Of a stretch of 64,000 bases of DNA, positions 46,046-55,518 are shown one piece after another; the first letter of the stretch is position 1, and the number at the start of each line of letters is the position of its first letter. The translations under genes and the position numbers were made by a program. Source of the DNA: Mycobacterium sp. 852014-52450_SCH5900713 (GTDB lineage Bacteria > Actinomycetota > Actinomycetes > Mycobacteriales > Mycobacteriaceae); contig NZ_LZIL01000009.1 of the NCBI RefSeq assembly GCF_001667075.1, positions 62,001 through 126,000 of the forward strand. Direction: 5' to 3'. The notes beneath the pieces are model-generated. The model worked only from the letters and a program-made list of their open reading frames with translations. It had not been told where the DNA came from and did not search any database.

Positions 46046-46956
46046 CCTCGATGTTGGACCGCCCGCTGAAGCCGCGCACGTTCGCTCGGCCGAGCCGGCG
46101 CCGCCGGGTCGCGGATCATGTTGCGATGGTGCTTGTTTCGCTGTCGATGGTGATTGCGGTGACGCCCCTGCTGTTGGTGCTCTACTCGGTGATCGCCAAG
46201 GGCTTCAAGGCGATCGCGTCGACCGTTTGGTGGACTCACTCGCAAGCGGGCATGACGGCCTTCGTGGCCGGCGGCGGCGCCTATCACGCGATCGTCGGCA
46301 CCGTGTTGCAAGGAGTGGTATGCGCGCTGATCTCCATCCCGATCGGCCTCATGCTCGCCATCTATCTGGCCGAATATGGGGGCGGCACCCCGCTGGGGAG
46401 GCTTGCCACGTTCATGGTGGACGTCCTGAGCGGAGTGCCCTCGATCGTGGCGGCGTTGTTCGTCTACGCGCTGTTCGTGGCGACGTTGGGCCTTCCTCGC
46501 TCCCAGTTCGCGGTGTCCCTCGCGCTGGTCCTGTTGATGCTGCCGGTGATCGTGCGAGCCACCGAGGAGATGCTGCGGATCGTCCCGGTTGACCTTCGCG
46601 AGGCCAGTTATGCGCTGGGCATCCCGAAGTGGAAGACGATCGTCAGGGTCGTGCTTCCCACCGGGGTGTCCGGAATCATCACCGGCATCATGCTGGCGGT
46701 GGCCAGGGTGATGGGCGAGACGGCCCCATTGCTGATTCTCGTCGGTTACTCGCAATCTATGAGCTTCGACATCTTCAGTGGATTCATGGGGACGCTACCC
46801 GGCATGATGTACAACCAGACCAGCGCCGGCGCCGGCGTTAACCCGGTCCCCACGGATCGGTTGTGGGGTGCCGCCCTAACCCTCATCCTGGTGATCGCCA
46901 CCCTCAACATCGGGGCCCGAGTGACAGCGAAGTTTCTTGGCGCCAGAAAGTCATAG
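46042..46956 (+). CDS. pstA: PstA phosphate permease
   Basis: 304 aa. Six transmembrane helices (HVAMVLVSLSMVIAVTPLLLVLYS first) and an EAA loop EASYALGIPKWKTIVRVVLPTGVSGIITG near residue 190. LSGVPSIVAALFVYALFV and GETAPLLILVGYSQ are shared with PstA proteins. Forms the channel with PstC. ATG 46042 overlaps the pstC stop; 13 nt to pstB. Confidence 0.94.
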   Translation: MTSMLDRPLKPRTFARPSRRRRVADHVAMVLVSLSMVIAVTPLLLVLYSVIAKGFKAIASTVWWTHSQAGMTAFVAGGGAYHAIVGTVLQGVVCALISIPIGLMLAIYLAEYGGGTPLGRLATFMVDVLSGVPSIVAALFVYALFVATLGLPRSQFAVSLALVLLMLPVIVRATEEMLRIVPVDLREASYALGIPKWKTIVRVVLPTGVSGIITGIMLAVARVMGETAPLLILVGYSQSMSFDIFSGFMGTLPGMMYNQTSAGAGVNPVPTDRLWGAALTLILVIATLNIGARVTAKFLGARKS

Positions 46957-46969
46957 GCAGGAGCACTAA

Positions 46970-47746
46970 GTGGCAAAGCGGTTGGACCTCAAAGCCGTCA
47001 ACATCTACTACGGTTCGTTTCACGCGGTAGGGGATGTGACGCTGTCCATCCTGCCCCGCAGTGTGACCGCGTTCATCGGCCCGTCCGGCTGCGGCAAGAC
47101 GACGGTGCTGCGCACGCTCAACCGGATGCACGAGGTGGTCCCCGGCGGCCGGGTTGAGGGCAGCGTGCTCCTCGACGACGAGGACATCTACGGCGCCGGG
47201 GTCGACCCGGTCGGCGTGCGCCGGGCGATCGGAATGGTGTTCCAGCGGCCGAACCCGTTCCCCGCCATGTCGATTCGCGACAACGTGGTGGCGGGTTTGA
47301 AGCTGCAGGGCGTGCGCAATCGCAAGGTGCTCGACGAGACCGCTGAATACTCGCTGCGCGGCGCGAACCTGTGGGACGAGGTCAAGGACCGGTTGGACAG
47401 GCCGGGCGGCGGATTATCCGGCGGCCAGCAGCAGCGGTTGTGCATCGCGCGGGCGATCGCCGTGCAGCCCGACGTGCTGCTCATGGACGAGCCGTGCTCC
47501 GCGCTGGACCCGATCTCGACGATGGCCATCGAGGAGCTGATCAGCGAGCTGAAGCAGGACTACACGATCGTCATCGTCACCCACAACATGCAGCAGGCGG
47601 CGCGAGTCAGCGACTACACCGCGTTCTTCAACCTGGAAGCCGTCGGAAAACCGGGGCGGTTGATCGAGGTCGACGACACCGAGAAGATCTTCTCCAACCC
47701 GAGCCAGAAGGCGACAGAGGATTACATCTCCGGCCGCTTCGGCTAG
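46970..47746 (+). CDS. phoT: PstB/PhoT phosphate ABC transporter ATPase
   Basis: 258 aa. Walker [18 protein letters not shown] near residue 37, Q-loop [10 protein letters not shown], signature [16 protein letters not shown] near 145 and Walker [32 protein letters not shown] is the switch His region. Energises phosphate uptake. GTG 46970 has an AGGAGC site. Same length and place as Rv0820 (phoT). Confidence 0.95.
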   Translation: MAKRLDLKAVNIYYGSFHAVGDVTLSILPRSVTAFIGPSGCGKTTVLRTLNRMHEVVPGGRVEGSVLLDDEDIYGAGVDPVGVRRAIGMVFQRPNPFPAMSIRDNVVAGLKLQGVRNRKVLDETAEYSLRGANLWDEVKDRLDRPGGGLSGGQQQRLCIARAIAVQPDVLLMDEPCSALDPISTMAIEELISELKQDYTIVIVTHNMQQAARVSDYTAFFNLEAVGKPGRLIEVDDTEKIFSNPSQKATEDYISGRFG

Positions 47747-47763
47747 CCCGGCCCCGGTTTCGC

Positions 47764-48432
47764 TTACTGCGAGGTGGGTTTCGTTTCTTCTTCGGGCAGC
47801 TTGCCGGTCGCCTGGAAGATGACGCGCCTGGCCACTTCGACCGCGTGGTCGGCGAAGCGCTCGTAGAACCGGCCCAGGAGCGTCACGTCGACGGCGGCCG
47901 CCACACCGTACTTCCATTCGCGGTCCATCAGCACCGAGAACAAATGGCGGTGCAGGTCGTCCATGGCGTCGTCCTCTTCGCGGATCCGGGCGGCTTTCTC
48001 CGGATCGCGTGACATCACCACTTCTTGCGCGCTGTTCCCCAATTCGACTGCAACCCTGCCCATTTCGGCGAAGTAGCCATTGACCTCTTCGGGCAGCGCG
48101 TGCTGAGGATGCCGACGTCGGGCGATCTTCGCGACGTGCAGGGCCAGCGCGCCCATCCGGTCGATGTCGGCCACCATTTGAATAGCGCTCACGATGGACC
48201 GCAGATCACCGGCGACCGGCGCCTGCAAGGCCAGTAGCACGAAGGCGCTTTCCTCGGCTCGGGCGCTGAGGGTGGCGATCTTCTCGTGGTCCGAGATCAC
48301 CTGTTCGGCCAGCACCAGATCGGCCTGCAGCAGGGCTTGGGTGGCCCGCTCCATGGCGATGCCCGCCAGCCCGCACATCTCGCCGAGCCGCTCGGATAAC
48401 TCCGAGAGTTGCTCGTGGTAGGCGGTCCGCAT
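47764..48432 (-). CDS. phoY2: PhoU-family phosphate signalling regulator (PhoY2-like)
   Basis: 222 aa. Two PhoU three-helix repeats with the metal-binding E/DxxxD pattern: [24 protein letters not shown] and [44 protein letters not shown] is between. PhoU damps SenX3-RegX3 signalling when phosphate is plentiful and affects persistence. Convergent with the pst operon, stops 17 nt apart. ATG 48432 lies 7 nt after TAGGCT, probably leaderless. Confidence 0.93.
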   Translation of the reverse strand: MRTAYHEQLSELSERLGEMCGLAGIAMERATQALLQADLVLAEQVISDHEKIATLSARAEESAFVLLALQAPVAGDLRSIVSAIQMVADIDRMGALALHVAKIARRRHPQHALPEEVNGYFAEMGRVAVELGNSAQEVVMSRDPEKAARIREEDDAMDDLHRHLFSVLMDREWKYGVAAAVDVTLLGRFYERFADHAVEVARRVIFQATGKLPEEETKPTSQ

Positions 48433-48439
48433 ATCGCCA

Positions 48440-48445
48440 AGCCTA
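48440..48445 (-). promoter_or_regulatory. Probable -10 of leaderless phoU
   Basis: TAGGCT on the minus strand, 7 nt from the ATG; no ribosome binding site. Confidence 0.5.
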
Positions 48446-48490
48446 CGTTCTCGGCTGAGAAAAAGAGCGGTGGAGCGCCGCCAAAGGCGC

Positions 48491-50533
48491 TTACTCGCAG
48501 GTGGTGTCGGCGGCGTTGGTGACGGTCAGGTCCTCGGGCAGCTTGGCCGGCGCGCTGCCCGAGCCGCGTTCGATCTGCAAGCTGATCGACGAGCCGCTCG
48601 GTTGGGGAGTGGCGACCGACTTGAAGTCGGGTCCGAGCACCACCTGAACGACCTGCCCGTAGCCGGACACTCGCTGCACCTTCGCATTGGCGAAGGAAGA
48701 CGCCACGGTCGCCGCCGCCTGCTCGTTGCCGGGCGAGAACAACACCGTCGTCGTGTTCACTGAGCTCGGGTAGTCGTCCGGCGTCATCACGTTGAAGCCG
48801 TCCCGCTTGAGCTGGGTGGTCGCGGTGGCCGCGAGGCCGCTCTGGGTCGTCGCGTTGGAGACGCGCACCGTGACATCACCGGGCGTGGTCGTGGTGACCT
48901 GCTCATGCCGGGCCTCGGGCGCCGCGGTAGGGGCGGGTGCCTTCTTGGTGGCGGGTGCCTTCGTCTGCCCGCCGGACTTGTCGTCAGAGGTCCCGAGATT
49001 CTTTGCGTTCTGGTCGTTTTCCTCGGGCAGCGGATCGTCGTTGATGATGGCGTCGAACAGCGCCCGCATGTCGGCCATGCGCGGCGGTTCGTCGCCGTTC
49101 TGGTCGGTGACGCCGGTCGGCACGGTGACGAACGTGACGTGCCCGGCCGCCATGCCTTGCAACGACTGACCGAGTTGGATCAAATCCTTCGACTGCACGT
49201 TGTCGACGACGGTGTCGCTGATGAACATGTTGACGACATTGTTGAGCTTGTTCAGGTCGAGCAGCGTGTCCTCGGAGATCAGCGAGCGCAGCAGCGAGGA
49301 CAGGAATAGCTGCTGGCGTTTGATGCGGCCGTAGTCTCCGTTGGTTTCGGTGGTGACCTGACGGGCTCGCACGTAATTCAGTGCGGTCGAGCCGTCCAGG
49401 ACCTGGCGGCCGCCGTGGTCGAGCACGGTGCCCAGCTCGTAGTCGTGCAGCGCGGTTTTCGAGCACACCTCCACACCGCCCAGCGCGTCGACCATTTTGG
49501 CGAACCCCGCGAAGTCGACGGCGATGAAGCGGTTGATGCTCAGACCGGATAGCTTCTGGATCTCCTTGACCAGACACTTCGGGCCGCCGAAGGCGAATGC
49601 CGAGTTCAGTTTGGTCTCGGTGTAGATCATCTTCGGACCCCAGGATTTGGTCTTTGCGTCGTAGAGGGGCCCGTACTTACCCGTCTCCGGGTTCCACGCC
49701 TCGCACTGCATCGGGGTGATCGCCAGGTCGCGCGGGAACGACACCGCCACCACGCGTTTGCGGTTTGCCGGAATGTTGACCAGCATCACGGTGTCCGACC
49801 GGGCGCCGTCCGCGTCGTCGGTGTTACCGGCGCCCATGTTGGCGTTGTCGCCGGCGCGCGAGTCGAGGCCGACGATCAGGAAATCTTCGTCCCCGTACTG
49901 GCCGTTGCGGTCGCGGATGTCGCTGGAGTCCTGGTCGAGAGCGTTGATCGTGTTGAGCCGGGCATTCTTCGACGTACTCCATTGCCACGCCCCGCCGGTC
50001 ATGGCCAGGGTAAGCGCCGCGAGCACCGCGGCCACCGCGCGCGCGGCCAGCAGCATCGGCCGGCGGCGGCGCCGGGGCGTCCGCCGCTGGGCGTCCGAAT
50101 CTTCGCCGGATACGGGTCCCTGGCCGCTCGGATATTCGGCGGCGTCGAGGTCGGGGAGCTCCGAGACCGCGTCGAGCGAATAGGCCAGGTCCTCGATCAC
50201 CTGGGTTTTCTGCAGCTCCACCGGCAGGTCCGATTCGGCTTGGGCCGGTTCGATGGCGGGTTCGACGTCCGGCTCGGCGCGGCGGTGAGTGGACCGGCCG
50301 GTCGAAGGGGCACCGAGTTTCGCGATCAGGTCGGCGACGCTGACTCCGCCCGCCGTATGGGATCCGGATTCTTCGTCGTCGGCGGCCCGGGATTGGATGG
50401 GCTCGACCGCACTCTCGGTCTGCCAGAGGTGCCGACTGTAGTCAGCCGGCGGCTCGGAGAACCGCTCCCAGGGGGCGGCGCCAAGCGCAGCGCGTCGGGC
50501 GTCGCGAGTGGCGTCGTCCTCGGCGTCACTCAT
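48491..50533 (-). CDS. LytR-CpsA-Psr phosphotransferase with LytR_C domain (Rv0822c homologue)
   Basis: 680 aa. A long charged, disordered cytoplasmic N-terminus (1-155), one membrane helix (about 160-180), the LCP domain (about 210-420: [64 protein letters not shown] with the pyrophosphate-binding Arg and Asp), a Lys/Ala/Pro spacer, and a LytR_C domain (about 570-665). LCP enzymes attach arabinogalactan to peptidoglycan. Rv0822c has the same layout, its own activity less certain. ATG 50533 has GGAGG. The 221 nt upstream repeat GCGTATCCGYGC twice. Confidence 0.92.
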   Translation of the reverse strand: MSDAEDDATRDARRAALGAAPWERFSEPPADYSRHLWQTESAVEPIQSRAADDEESGSHTAGGVSVADLIAKLGAPSTGRSTHRRAEPDVEPAIEPAQAESDLPVELQKTQVIEDLAYSLDAVSELPDLDAAEYPSGQGPVSGEDSDAQRRTPRRRRRPMLLAARAVAAVLAALTLAMTGGAWQWSTSKNARLNTINALDQDSSDIRDRNGQYGDEDFLIVGLDSRAGDNANMGAGNTDDADGARSDTVMLVNIPANRKRVVAVSFPRDLAITPMQCEAWNPETGKYGPLYDAKTKSWGPKMIYTETKLNSAFAFGGPKCLVKEIQKLSGLSINRFIAVDFAGFAKMVDALGGVEVCSKTALHDYELGTVLDHGGRQVLDGSTALNYVRARQVTTETNGDYGRIKRQQLFLSSLLRSLISEDTLLDLNKLNNVVNMFISDTVVDNVQSKDLIQLGQSLQGMAAGHVTFVTVPTGVTDQNGDEPPRMADMRALFDAIINDDPLPEENDQNAKNLGTSDDKSGGQTKAPATKKAPAPTAAPEARHEQVTTTTPGDVTVRVSNATTQSGLAATATTQLKRDGFNVMTPDDYPSSVNTTTVLFSPGNEQAAATVASSFANAKVQRVSGYGQVVQVVLGPDFKSVATPQPSGSSISLQIERGSGSAPAKLPEDLTVTNAADTTCE

Positions 50534-50754
50534 GTCTTACCGGCCTCCGAAGCTCTGATGCGGATGTCAGCGTATCCGTGCGCAATGTCGGCCCAGCGCC
50601 TGGCGTATCCGCGCAGCGGTCATGCCACCCGTGGGTCGCACTCCTTTGTCGCGCTCGGGCGGCGGCGCGTTACCGATCCGCCGCAGCAACGCGCAATGCA
50701 GCAAGGTCCACATCGTACTGAGTTATCTGCCCGGACGCGATTTCGCGCGGTCGA

Positions 50755-51888
50755 TCAGCCTCCGGAGTGCATCACGTCGGCGCCGGCCGGCACAGTGCAG
50801 TCGTCCGGGTCGGTGAGCCAGCCTTCGGGCAGTGCCACCCGCGCGGGTGAGCCCTGCCGGCCCCGGGGGCCGCTCGCTGCGTCCGGGAAGGGCACGGTGC
50901 CGTCCAATTGGCTTAGCAGCGAATCGAGTTCGTCGAGCGTCTTGACCATCGCCAGCGCTCGGCGCAGCTCCGAGCCGGCCGGGAAGCCGTGCAGGTACCA
51001 GCCGATGTGCTTGCGGATGTCGCGCATCCCCTTGTCCTCGCCGAAGTGCGCGGCCAGCAACTGCCCGTGCCGGCGGACGATGCCCGCTACCTCGCCCAAC
51101 GTGGGCGGCACGGGGGCCGGGCTGTCGGTGAATGCGGCCGACAGTTCGGCGAAGAGCCAGGGCCGGCCCAGGCAGCCGCGTCCGATCACGACGCCGTCGC
51201 ATCCCGTGCTGGCCATCATCGTCAGGGCGTCGCTGGCGTCGTAGATGTCACCGTTGCCCAGCACCGGGATCGTCCGCACGTGCTGCTTGAGCAGGGCGAT
51301 CTGCTCCCAGTCTGCGGTGCCCGAGTAGCGCTGCGCCGCCGTGCGGGCGTGCAGCGCGACCGCGGCGGCACCCTCCATTTCGGCGATGCGGCCGGCATCG
51401 AGATGCGTGTGGTGCTCGTCATCGATGCCGACGCGGAATTTGACGGTCACCGGGATGTCGGTGCCTTCGGTTGCGCGCACGGCCGCCCCGACGATCTGCC
51501 CGAACAGCCGCCGCTTGTACGGCAACGCGGCCCCGCCGCCGCGTTTGGTGACCTTGGGCACCGGACAGCCGAAATTCATGTCGATGTGGTCGGCCAAGCC
51601 CTCGTCGGCGATCATCTTGGCCGCGGCGTACGTGGTCGCCGGATCGACCGTGTAGAGCTGCAACGAGCGTGGCGACTCGTCCGGCGCGAAGGTGGTCATG
51701 TGCATGGTGACCGGATGCCGCTCGACGAGCGCGCGCGCCGTCACCATCTCGCAGACATAGAGCCCGCTGACGGTGCCGACCTTCGACTGCTCGAGTTCAC
51801 GACACAGCGTCCGAAACGCGACGTTGGATACGCCCGCCATCGGTGCCAGCACCACCGGGCTGGCGAGCGTGATGGGCCCGATGCGCAC
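50755..51888 (-). CDS. tRNA-dihydrouridine synthase (DusB-like, Rv0823c homologue)
   Basis: 377 aa. TIM-barrel flavoenzyme: LAPMAGVSNVAFR near residue 15, the Dus signature DHIDMNFGCPVPKVTKRGGGAALP with catalytic Cys near 108, KFRVGIDDEHHTH and HARTAAQRYSGTADW; GNGDIYDASDA and GCDGVVIGRGCLGRPW bind FMN phosphate. Reduces specific uridines in tRNA. GTG 51888 is 8 nt after the desA1 stop, so it is cotranscribed with desA1. Confidence 0.92.
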   Translation of the reverse strand: MRIGPITLASPVVLAPMAGVSNVAFRTLCRELEQSKVGTVSGLYVCEMVTARALVERHPVTMHMTTFAPDESPRSLQLYTVDPATTYAAAKMIADEGLADHIDMNFGCPVPKVTKRGGGAALPYKRRLFGQIVGAAVRATEGTDIPVTVKFRVGIDDEHHTHLDAGRIAEMEGAAAVALHARTAAQRYSGTADWEQIALLKQHVRTIPVLGNGDIYDASDALTMMASTGCDGVVIGRGCLGRPWLFAELSAAFTDSPAPVPPTLGEVAGIVRRHGQLLAAHFGEDKGMRDIRKHIGWYLHGFPAGSELRRALAMVKTLDELDSLLSQLDGTVPFPDAASGPRGRQGSPARVALPEGWLTDPDDCTVPAGADVMHSGG

Positions 51889-51895
51889 CGCGTGG

Positions 51896-52918
51896 TTACC
51901 GCCGGCTCATGGTCAGCGTGCCCGCGGTCTGGTGCAGCTCGAGCGCGGTGGTCCTCTTGCCGGTGCGCGCTTCCCGGTCGAGCTGACGCTGCTTCGAGAT
52001 CTCGAACTTCTCGCAGGTTTGCTCAAGCTCCTTGATCAGCAGCGCAAGGTCGTCGCGCATGGCGGCGGCCTCTCCGGTGAAGTCCTCACGCTCGAAGATG
52101 CGCCATTTCTTCAGCACCGGCATGACCACGTCGTCGAGGTGGATGCGCGGGTCGTACACGCCGCCCACGGCGATGAGGACGGCCTTCCGGCGGAACTCGG
52201 GTACCTGGTAGCCCGGCATCTGGAAGTTGCGCAGCACCTTGTGCAGCGACTTCATCGCCTGGTTGGGGGCCGCGGTGAACCCGGCGTCGCTGACATCGCG
52301 GTAGAAGATCATGTGCAGGTTTTCGTCGGCCGAGATCTTGGCCAGCAGCTGGTCGGCGATCGTCTCGTTGCACGCCTTGCCGGTGTTGCGGTGGGAGATC
52401 CGGGTGGCCAGCTCCTGGAACGTCACGTAGATGACCGAGTCGAACAGGCTTTCGGCAAACAGGTCGGCTCGAATCTGCTGGTTCTGGCCCGGGCTGAAGC
52501 CCCGGTTCACCACCTCGACGCGCAGCTTCTCCAGCTCGATCGGATCCACCGCGCGAGTCACCACCAGGTAATCGCGCAGCGCGATCCCGTGCCGGTTCTC
52601 CTCGGCGGTCCACCGGTTGACCCACTGGCCCCAGGGGCCGTCCAGGCCGAAGTTCATCGCGATCTCGCGGTGGTACGAGGGGAGGTTGTCTTCCGTCATC
52701 AGGTTCTGCACCATCGCCACCTGGGCGAGGTCGGATAGCTTGCTCTGCTCGGGTTCCCAGTCCTGACCCCCGAGCGCGTAGAAGTTCTTGCCGTCTGACC
52801 ACGGGATGTAGTCGTGCGGGTTCCAGTCCTTATGCATGCTCTCGTGCCGGTTGAGGTAGGTCTCGACGAACGGTTCGAGCTCGTGCAGCAGCTGTAGGTG
52901 TGTCAGCTCGGCTGACAT
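51896..52918 (-). CDS. desA1: DesA1, acyl-ACP desaturase
   Basis: 340 aa. Diiron ferritin-like fold with EENRHG (near residue 107) and DENLHM (near 199) ligand motifs. N-terminal MHKDWNPHDYIPWSDGKNF and FDSVIYVTFQELATRISHRNTGK are family blocks. Introduces a double bond in acyl-ACP for mycolic acid synthesis; essential in M. tuberculosis. ATG 52918 has a TGGAGGCC site. Likely controlled at a promoter with TATCTGTGT repeats (52931-52967). Confidence 0.94.
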   Translation of the reverse strand: MSAELTHLQLLHELEPFVETYLNRHESMHKDWNPHDYIPWSDGKNFYALGGQDWEPEQSKLSDLAQVAMVQNLMTEDNLPSYHREIAMNFGLDGPWGQWVNRWTAEENRHGIALRDYLVVTRAVDPIELEKLRVEVVNRGFSPGQNQQIRADLFAESLFDSVIYVTFQELATRISHRNTGKACNETIADQLLAKISADENLHMIFYRDVSDAGFTAAPNQAMKSLHKVLRNFQMPGYQVPEFRRKAVLIAVGGVYDPRIHLDDVVMPVLKKWRIFEREDFTGEAAAMRDDLALLIKELEQTCEKFEISKQRQLDREARTGKRTTALELHQTAGTLTMSRR

Positions 52919-52930
52919 AAGGCCTCCAGT

Positions 52931-52967
52931 TATCTGTGTCGACGGGTAGCAGTCAATATATCTGTGT
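52931..52967. repeat. Two direct TATCTGTGT repeats in the desA1 promoter
   Basis: TATCTGTGT at 52931-52939 and 52959-52967, 28 bp apart, in the 183-nt gap between desA1 and the TetR gene. TATATCTGTGTACA overlaps the second copy and a TTGACT element lies between. Placement suggests sites for a fatty-acid regulator such as MadR; not proven. The rest of the gap shows no other signal. Confidence 0.45.
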
Positions 52968-53101
52968 ACATCAGTAGCATCAAGCTGCCTGGCCGCTCCC
53001 CGCGGTAACGGTTAGATGCCATATTTTGCTCTTCTCGCGGCCATCAAGTTCACGTTTTATTGAGTTGCCGCCGCGCCAGGCCGACAAACAGTTAGTCGCA
53101 C

Positions 53102-53707
53102 TTACCCCAGGTCCGGCGCGGGCACGTACGGGGCCGCCGTGGTGTACAGGATGTCGACGCAGTAATCGATGAATTGTTTGCGCGTCGCGCCGAGCTGTCC
53201 GTTCAGGTATGCGGTGAACAGGCTGGACAGGCCACCGACCAGGCTGGTGGCGATCATCTTCTGCAGCGCGGGATCGCCGATCCGCGACAACTTGCGCTGC
53301 AGCAGTTCGATGAAGCTGGGCATCCACTCCGCACCCGAGCGCGTCAATACCGGCTCGACCGCCGGTGCCAGCAACAACACGCGCCCGCGGACCGGGTCGT
53401 CGACCATCAGCTCGACGAACCTCTCGACGGCCTCCCGCGGGGTATTCGCGGAGGTGAGTGTGTTCATTGCGCGCGTACATACGTCGTCGTAGACCGCGCG
53501 CACGAATTCGTCGCGATCCGAGAAGCTTTCGTAGAAGTAGCGTTCGGTCAACGCGGCCTTGCGGCACACGGCACGCACGGTCAACGCCGGTCGGCTGTCG
53601 CTGCCGAGCAATTGCACCCCGGCGGCGATGAGGTCGTCGCGGCGGAGGGCAAGGCGATCCCCCAAGGGGACGCCGGTCCAACGGCCCCGTCGTTGACCGG
53701 ACTGCAC
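53102..53707 (-). CDS. TetR-family regulator (Rv0825c homologue)
   Basis: 201 aa. N-terminal helix-turn-helix at about residues 20-65 (RRDDLIAAGVQLLGSDSRPALTVRAVCRKAALTERYFYESFSDRDEFV). The ligand domain ends APYVPAPDLG. GTG 53707 has an AGGAGCGG site. Divergent from the MpaB-type oxygenase gene with 67 nt between; an AAACTGAC-N10-GTCAGTTT dyad sits there, so it probably represses both. Confidence 0.88.
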   Translation of the reverse strand: MQSGQRRGRWTGVPLGDRLALRRDDLIAAGVQLLGSDSRPALTVRAVCRKAALTERYFYESFSDRDEFVRAVYDDVCTRAMNTLTSANTPREAVERFVELMVDDPVRGRVLLLAPAVEPVLTRSGAEWMPSFIELLQRKLSRIGDPALQKMIATSLVGGLSSLFTAYLNGQLGATRKQFIDYCVDILYTTAAPYVPAPDLG

Positions 53708-53723
53708 ACCGCTCCTAAGCTTG

Positions 53724-53749
53724 AAACTGACAACGCATGTAGTCAGTTT
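53724..53749. promoter_or_regulatory. Perfect dyad AAACTGAC-N10-GTCAGTTT, TetR operator
   Basis: Eight-bp perfect arms with a 10-nt spacer between the divergent TetR and oxygenase genes. Same 8-10-8 geometry as the dyad at 21421-21446. Confidence 0.7.
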
Positions 53750-53774
53750 TGCAGATACCTACAGGAACCTAATA

Positions 53775-54815
53775 GTGCCTCAACATACGTCCGGACCCCG
53801 TCCGCTGACCAGCGACGTCGTGCGCGACGCTGCAACCACGGCGGACTCGTCGGCCGGTGTAGCCGGCGGCTGCCCGGTGTCGCCCCTCGGTTACGACGCG
53901 CCACCAGTCCCGCTCGGCCCCGAATCGCTGACCTGGCGGTACTTCGGCGACTGGCGCGGCATGCTGCAGGGCCCGTTCGCGGGATCCATGCAGAACATGC
54001 ACCCGCAGTTGGGCGCCGCTGTGGAGCAACACTCGACGTTCTTCCGGGAACCGTTGCCGCGGGTGATGCGGTCGCTTTACCCGATCGGTGGGGTGGTCTT
54101 CGACGGAGACCGGGCTCCGACGACGGGTGCCGAGGTCCGCGACTACCACACCGACATCAAGGGCGTGGATGACCAAGGGCGTCGGTACCACGCACTCAAT
54201 CCCGACGTCTTTTATTGGGCACACAGCACGTTCTTCATGGGCACAATCCTGGTGGCCGAACGGTTCGGCGGCGGTCTGACCGAAGCCGAAAAGCGCCAAC
54301 TCTTCGACGAACACATTCAGTGGTACCGGATGTACGGCATGAGCATGCGTCCGGTGCCGAAGACCTGGGAAGAGTTTCAGGTCTACTGGGACCACATGTG
54401 TCGCAACGTGTTAGAGGATAATTACGCGACGCGGGCAGTGCTCGATCTGACCATATATGACAAGCTGCCGATCGCTCCGTGGCTCCCGGATTGGCTGTGG
54501 GGCGGCCTGACCAAGCTGTCACGGCCGTTCTTCGTCTGGCTCACAGTCGGCTTCTATCACCCAGCCGTTCGCGAACGGTTGGGCTTTCAGTGGACCGGCC
54601 GCGACGAGTGGTTGCACCGACGCTTCGGCAACATGGTGCGGCTGATCTTCGCCGTTGTGCCGCCCAGGTACCGCAAGCACCCGCGAGCCCGTGCCGGCCT
54701 CGACCGCGCATCCGGGCGCATCCCGGCCGACGCGCCGCTGCCGCAGACGCCGGCACGCAATCTGCCGCCGCTGGACAAGCGCGGCGATCCCATGCACTAC
54801 TGCCCTCGGGTTTAG
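53775..54815 (+). CDS. MpaB-type oxygenase (DUF2236, Rv0826 homologue)
   Basis: 346 aa. Latex-clearing/MpaB family: SLTWRYFGDWRGMLQGPFAGSMQNMHPQLGAAVEQHS near residue 45-80, DYHTDIKGVDDQGRRYHALNPDVFYWAHSTF with the conserved heme-His region, and FDEHIQWYRMYGMSMRPVPKTW. Members are heme b oxygenases; the substrate is unknown. GTG 53775 has an AGGAAC site; an upstream TTG at 53721 would span the operator dyad and is rejected. Convergent with the His-rich gene. Confidence 0.9.
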   Translation: MPQHTSGPRPLTSDVVRDAATTADSSAGVAGGCPVSPLGYDAPPVPLGPESLTWRYFGDWRGMLQGPFAGSMQNMHPQLGAAVEQHSTFFREPLPRVMRSLYPIGGVVFDGDRAPTTGAEVRDYHTDIKGVDDQGRRYHALNPDVFYWAHSTFFMGTILVAERFGGGLTEAEKRQLFDEHIQWYRMYGMSMRPVPKTWEEFQVYWDHMCRNVLEDNYATRAVLDLTIYDKLPIAPWLPDWLWGGLTKLSRPFFVWLTVGFYHPAVRERLGFQWTGRDEWLHRRFGNMVRLIFAVVPPRYRKHPRARAGLDRASGRIPADAPLPQTPARNLPPLDKRGDPMHYCPRV

Positions 54816-54821
54816 CGCCCT

Positions 54822-55022
54822 CTAGTGCGGGTGACCGTGCACGTCCTCCAGGCCCGCCTGGTGCACGTGCTGATGGCTGTGCTCGGTGCCGTCGGCGTGG
54901 CCGTGGGAGTGCTCGTGCTGGACGTGGTCGTGCTCGTGCGCGGTGTGCGTGTGCGCATGAGTGACGTCGCCGTGCCCGTGTTCGTGCGCGTGCGGCGTGT
55001 CATGGGTGTGCTGCTCGGTCAT
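54822..55022 (-). CDS. His-rich metal-binding peptide, kmtR operon
   Basis: 66 aa with about 21 His, many in HxH and HD patterns (HTHDTPHAHEHGHGD, HAHTHTAHEHDH, HEHSHGHADGTEHSH). No signal peptide, so likely a cytosolic nickel/zinc/cobalt-binding buffer. ATG 55022 has an AAGGAG site. It follows kmtR on the same strand by 42 nt and is probably induced by Ni/Co with it. Confidence 0.8.
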   Translation of the reverse strand: MTEQHTHDTPHAHEHGHGDVTHAHTHTAHEHDHVQHEHSHGHADGTEHSHQHVHQAGLEDVHGHPH

Positions 55023-55064
55023 GGTGTGACTCCTTGGGTCAAAAGCGTTGTGCCGATCCCTTAT

Positions 55065-55472
55065 TCACTTGGTGCCGCTGTCCCGCCGGCCCGGCAAGGG
55101 CGCTGATTCGGCGACGGCCTTCAGCCCGCCGTCCGTGCGGTGATGACCGGGCACGCCCGGACCCGCATGCTCGGCGTTGAAGACCGCGTCCATGACGAGC
55201 TGACGGACGTGGTCGTTCTCGAGGCTGTAGAAGATGGTCGTTCCCTCCCGGCGGGTGCGGACGAGGCGCGCCATTCGCAGCTTCGCCAGATGCTGGGAGA
55301 CCGACGGCGCCGGCTTACCCACGTGCTCGGCGAGTTCGTTGACCGCCATCTCGCGGCCGGTCAGCGACCAGAGCACCTGCACGCGGGTGGCGTCGGCGAG
55401 CATCCGGAAGACCTCGACCACCAGACTCGCCTGATCGTCCGGTAGCCGGCCTTCGCTACTATCTGCATGCAT
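55065..55472 (-). CDS. kmtR: KmtR, ArsR-family nickel/cobalt sensor repressor
   Basis: 135 aa. ArsR winged helix: VVEVFRMLADATRVQVLWSL, MAVNELAEHVGKPAPSVSQHLAKLRMARLV and REGTTIFYSLEND. The C-terminal HAGPGVPGHHRTD supplies His ligands characteristic of KmtR, with His in the HxxxxH region at the dimer helix. ATG 55472 is chosen; TATTAT ends 6 nt upstream and a dyad overlaps the start, so repression at a leaderless promoter is likely. Divergent region to the deaminase gene is not shared; both read left. Confidence 0.88.
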   Translation of the reverse strand: MHADSSEGRLPDDQASLVVEVFRMLADATRVQVLWSLTGREMAVNELAEHVGKPAPSVSQHLAKLRMARLVRTRREGTTIFYSLENDHVRQLVMDAVFNAEHAGPGVPGHHRTDGGLKAVAESAPLPGRRDSGTK

Positions 55473-55481
55473 ACGCAAATA
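55460..55481. promoter_or_regulatory. KmtR operator candidate TATCTGC-N8-GCAAATA
   Basis: Seven-bp arms with one mismatch overlap the kmtR start and part of its -10. The TATTTGC half-site and position fit ArsR-family autoregulation. Confidence 0.55.
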
Positions 55482-55518
55482 ATATTCAAGTTCGGCGGCG
55501 CTGCCAACGGCTGCCTTC

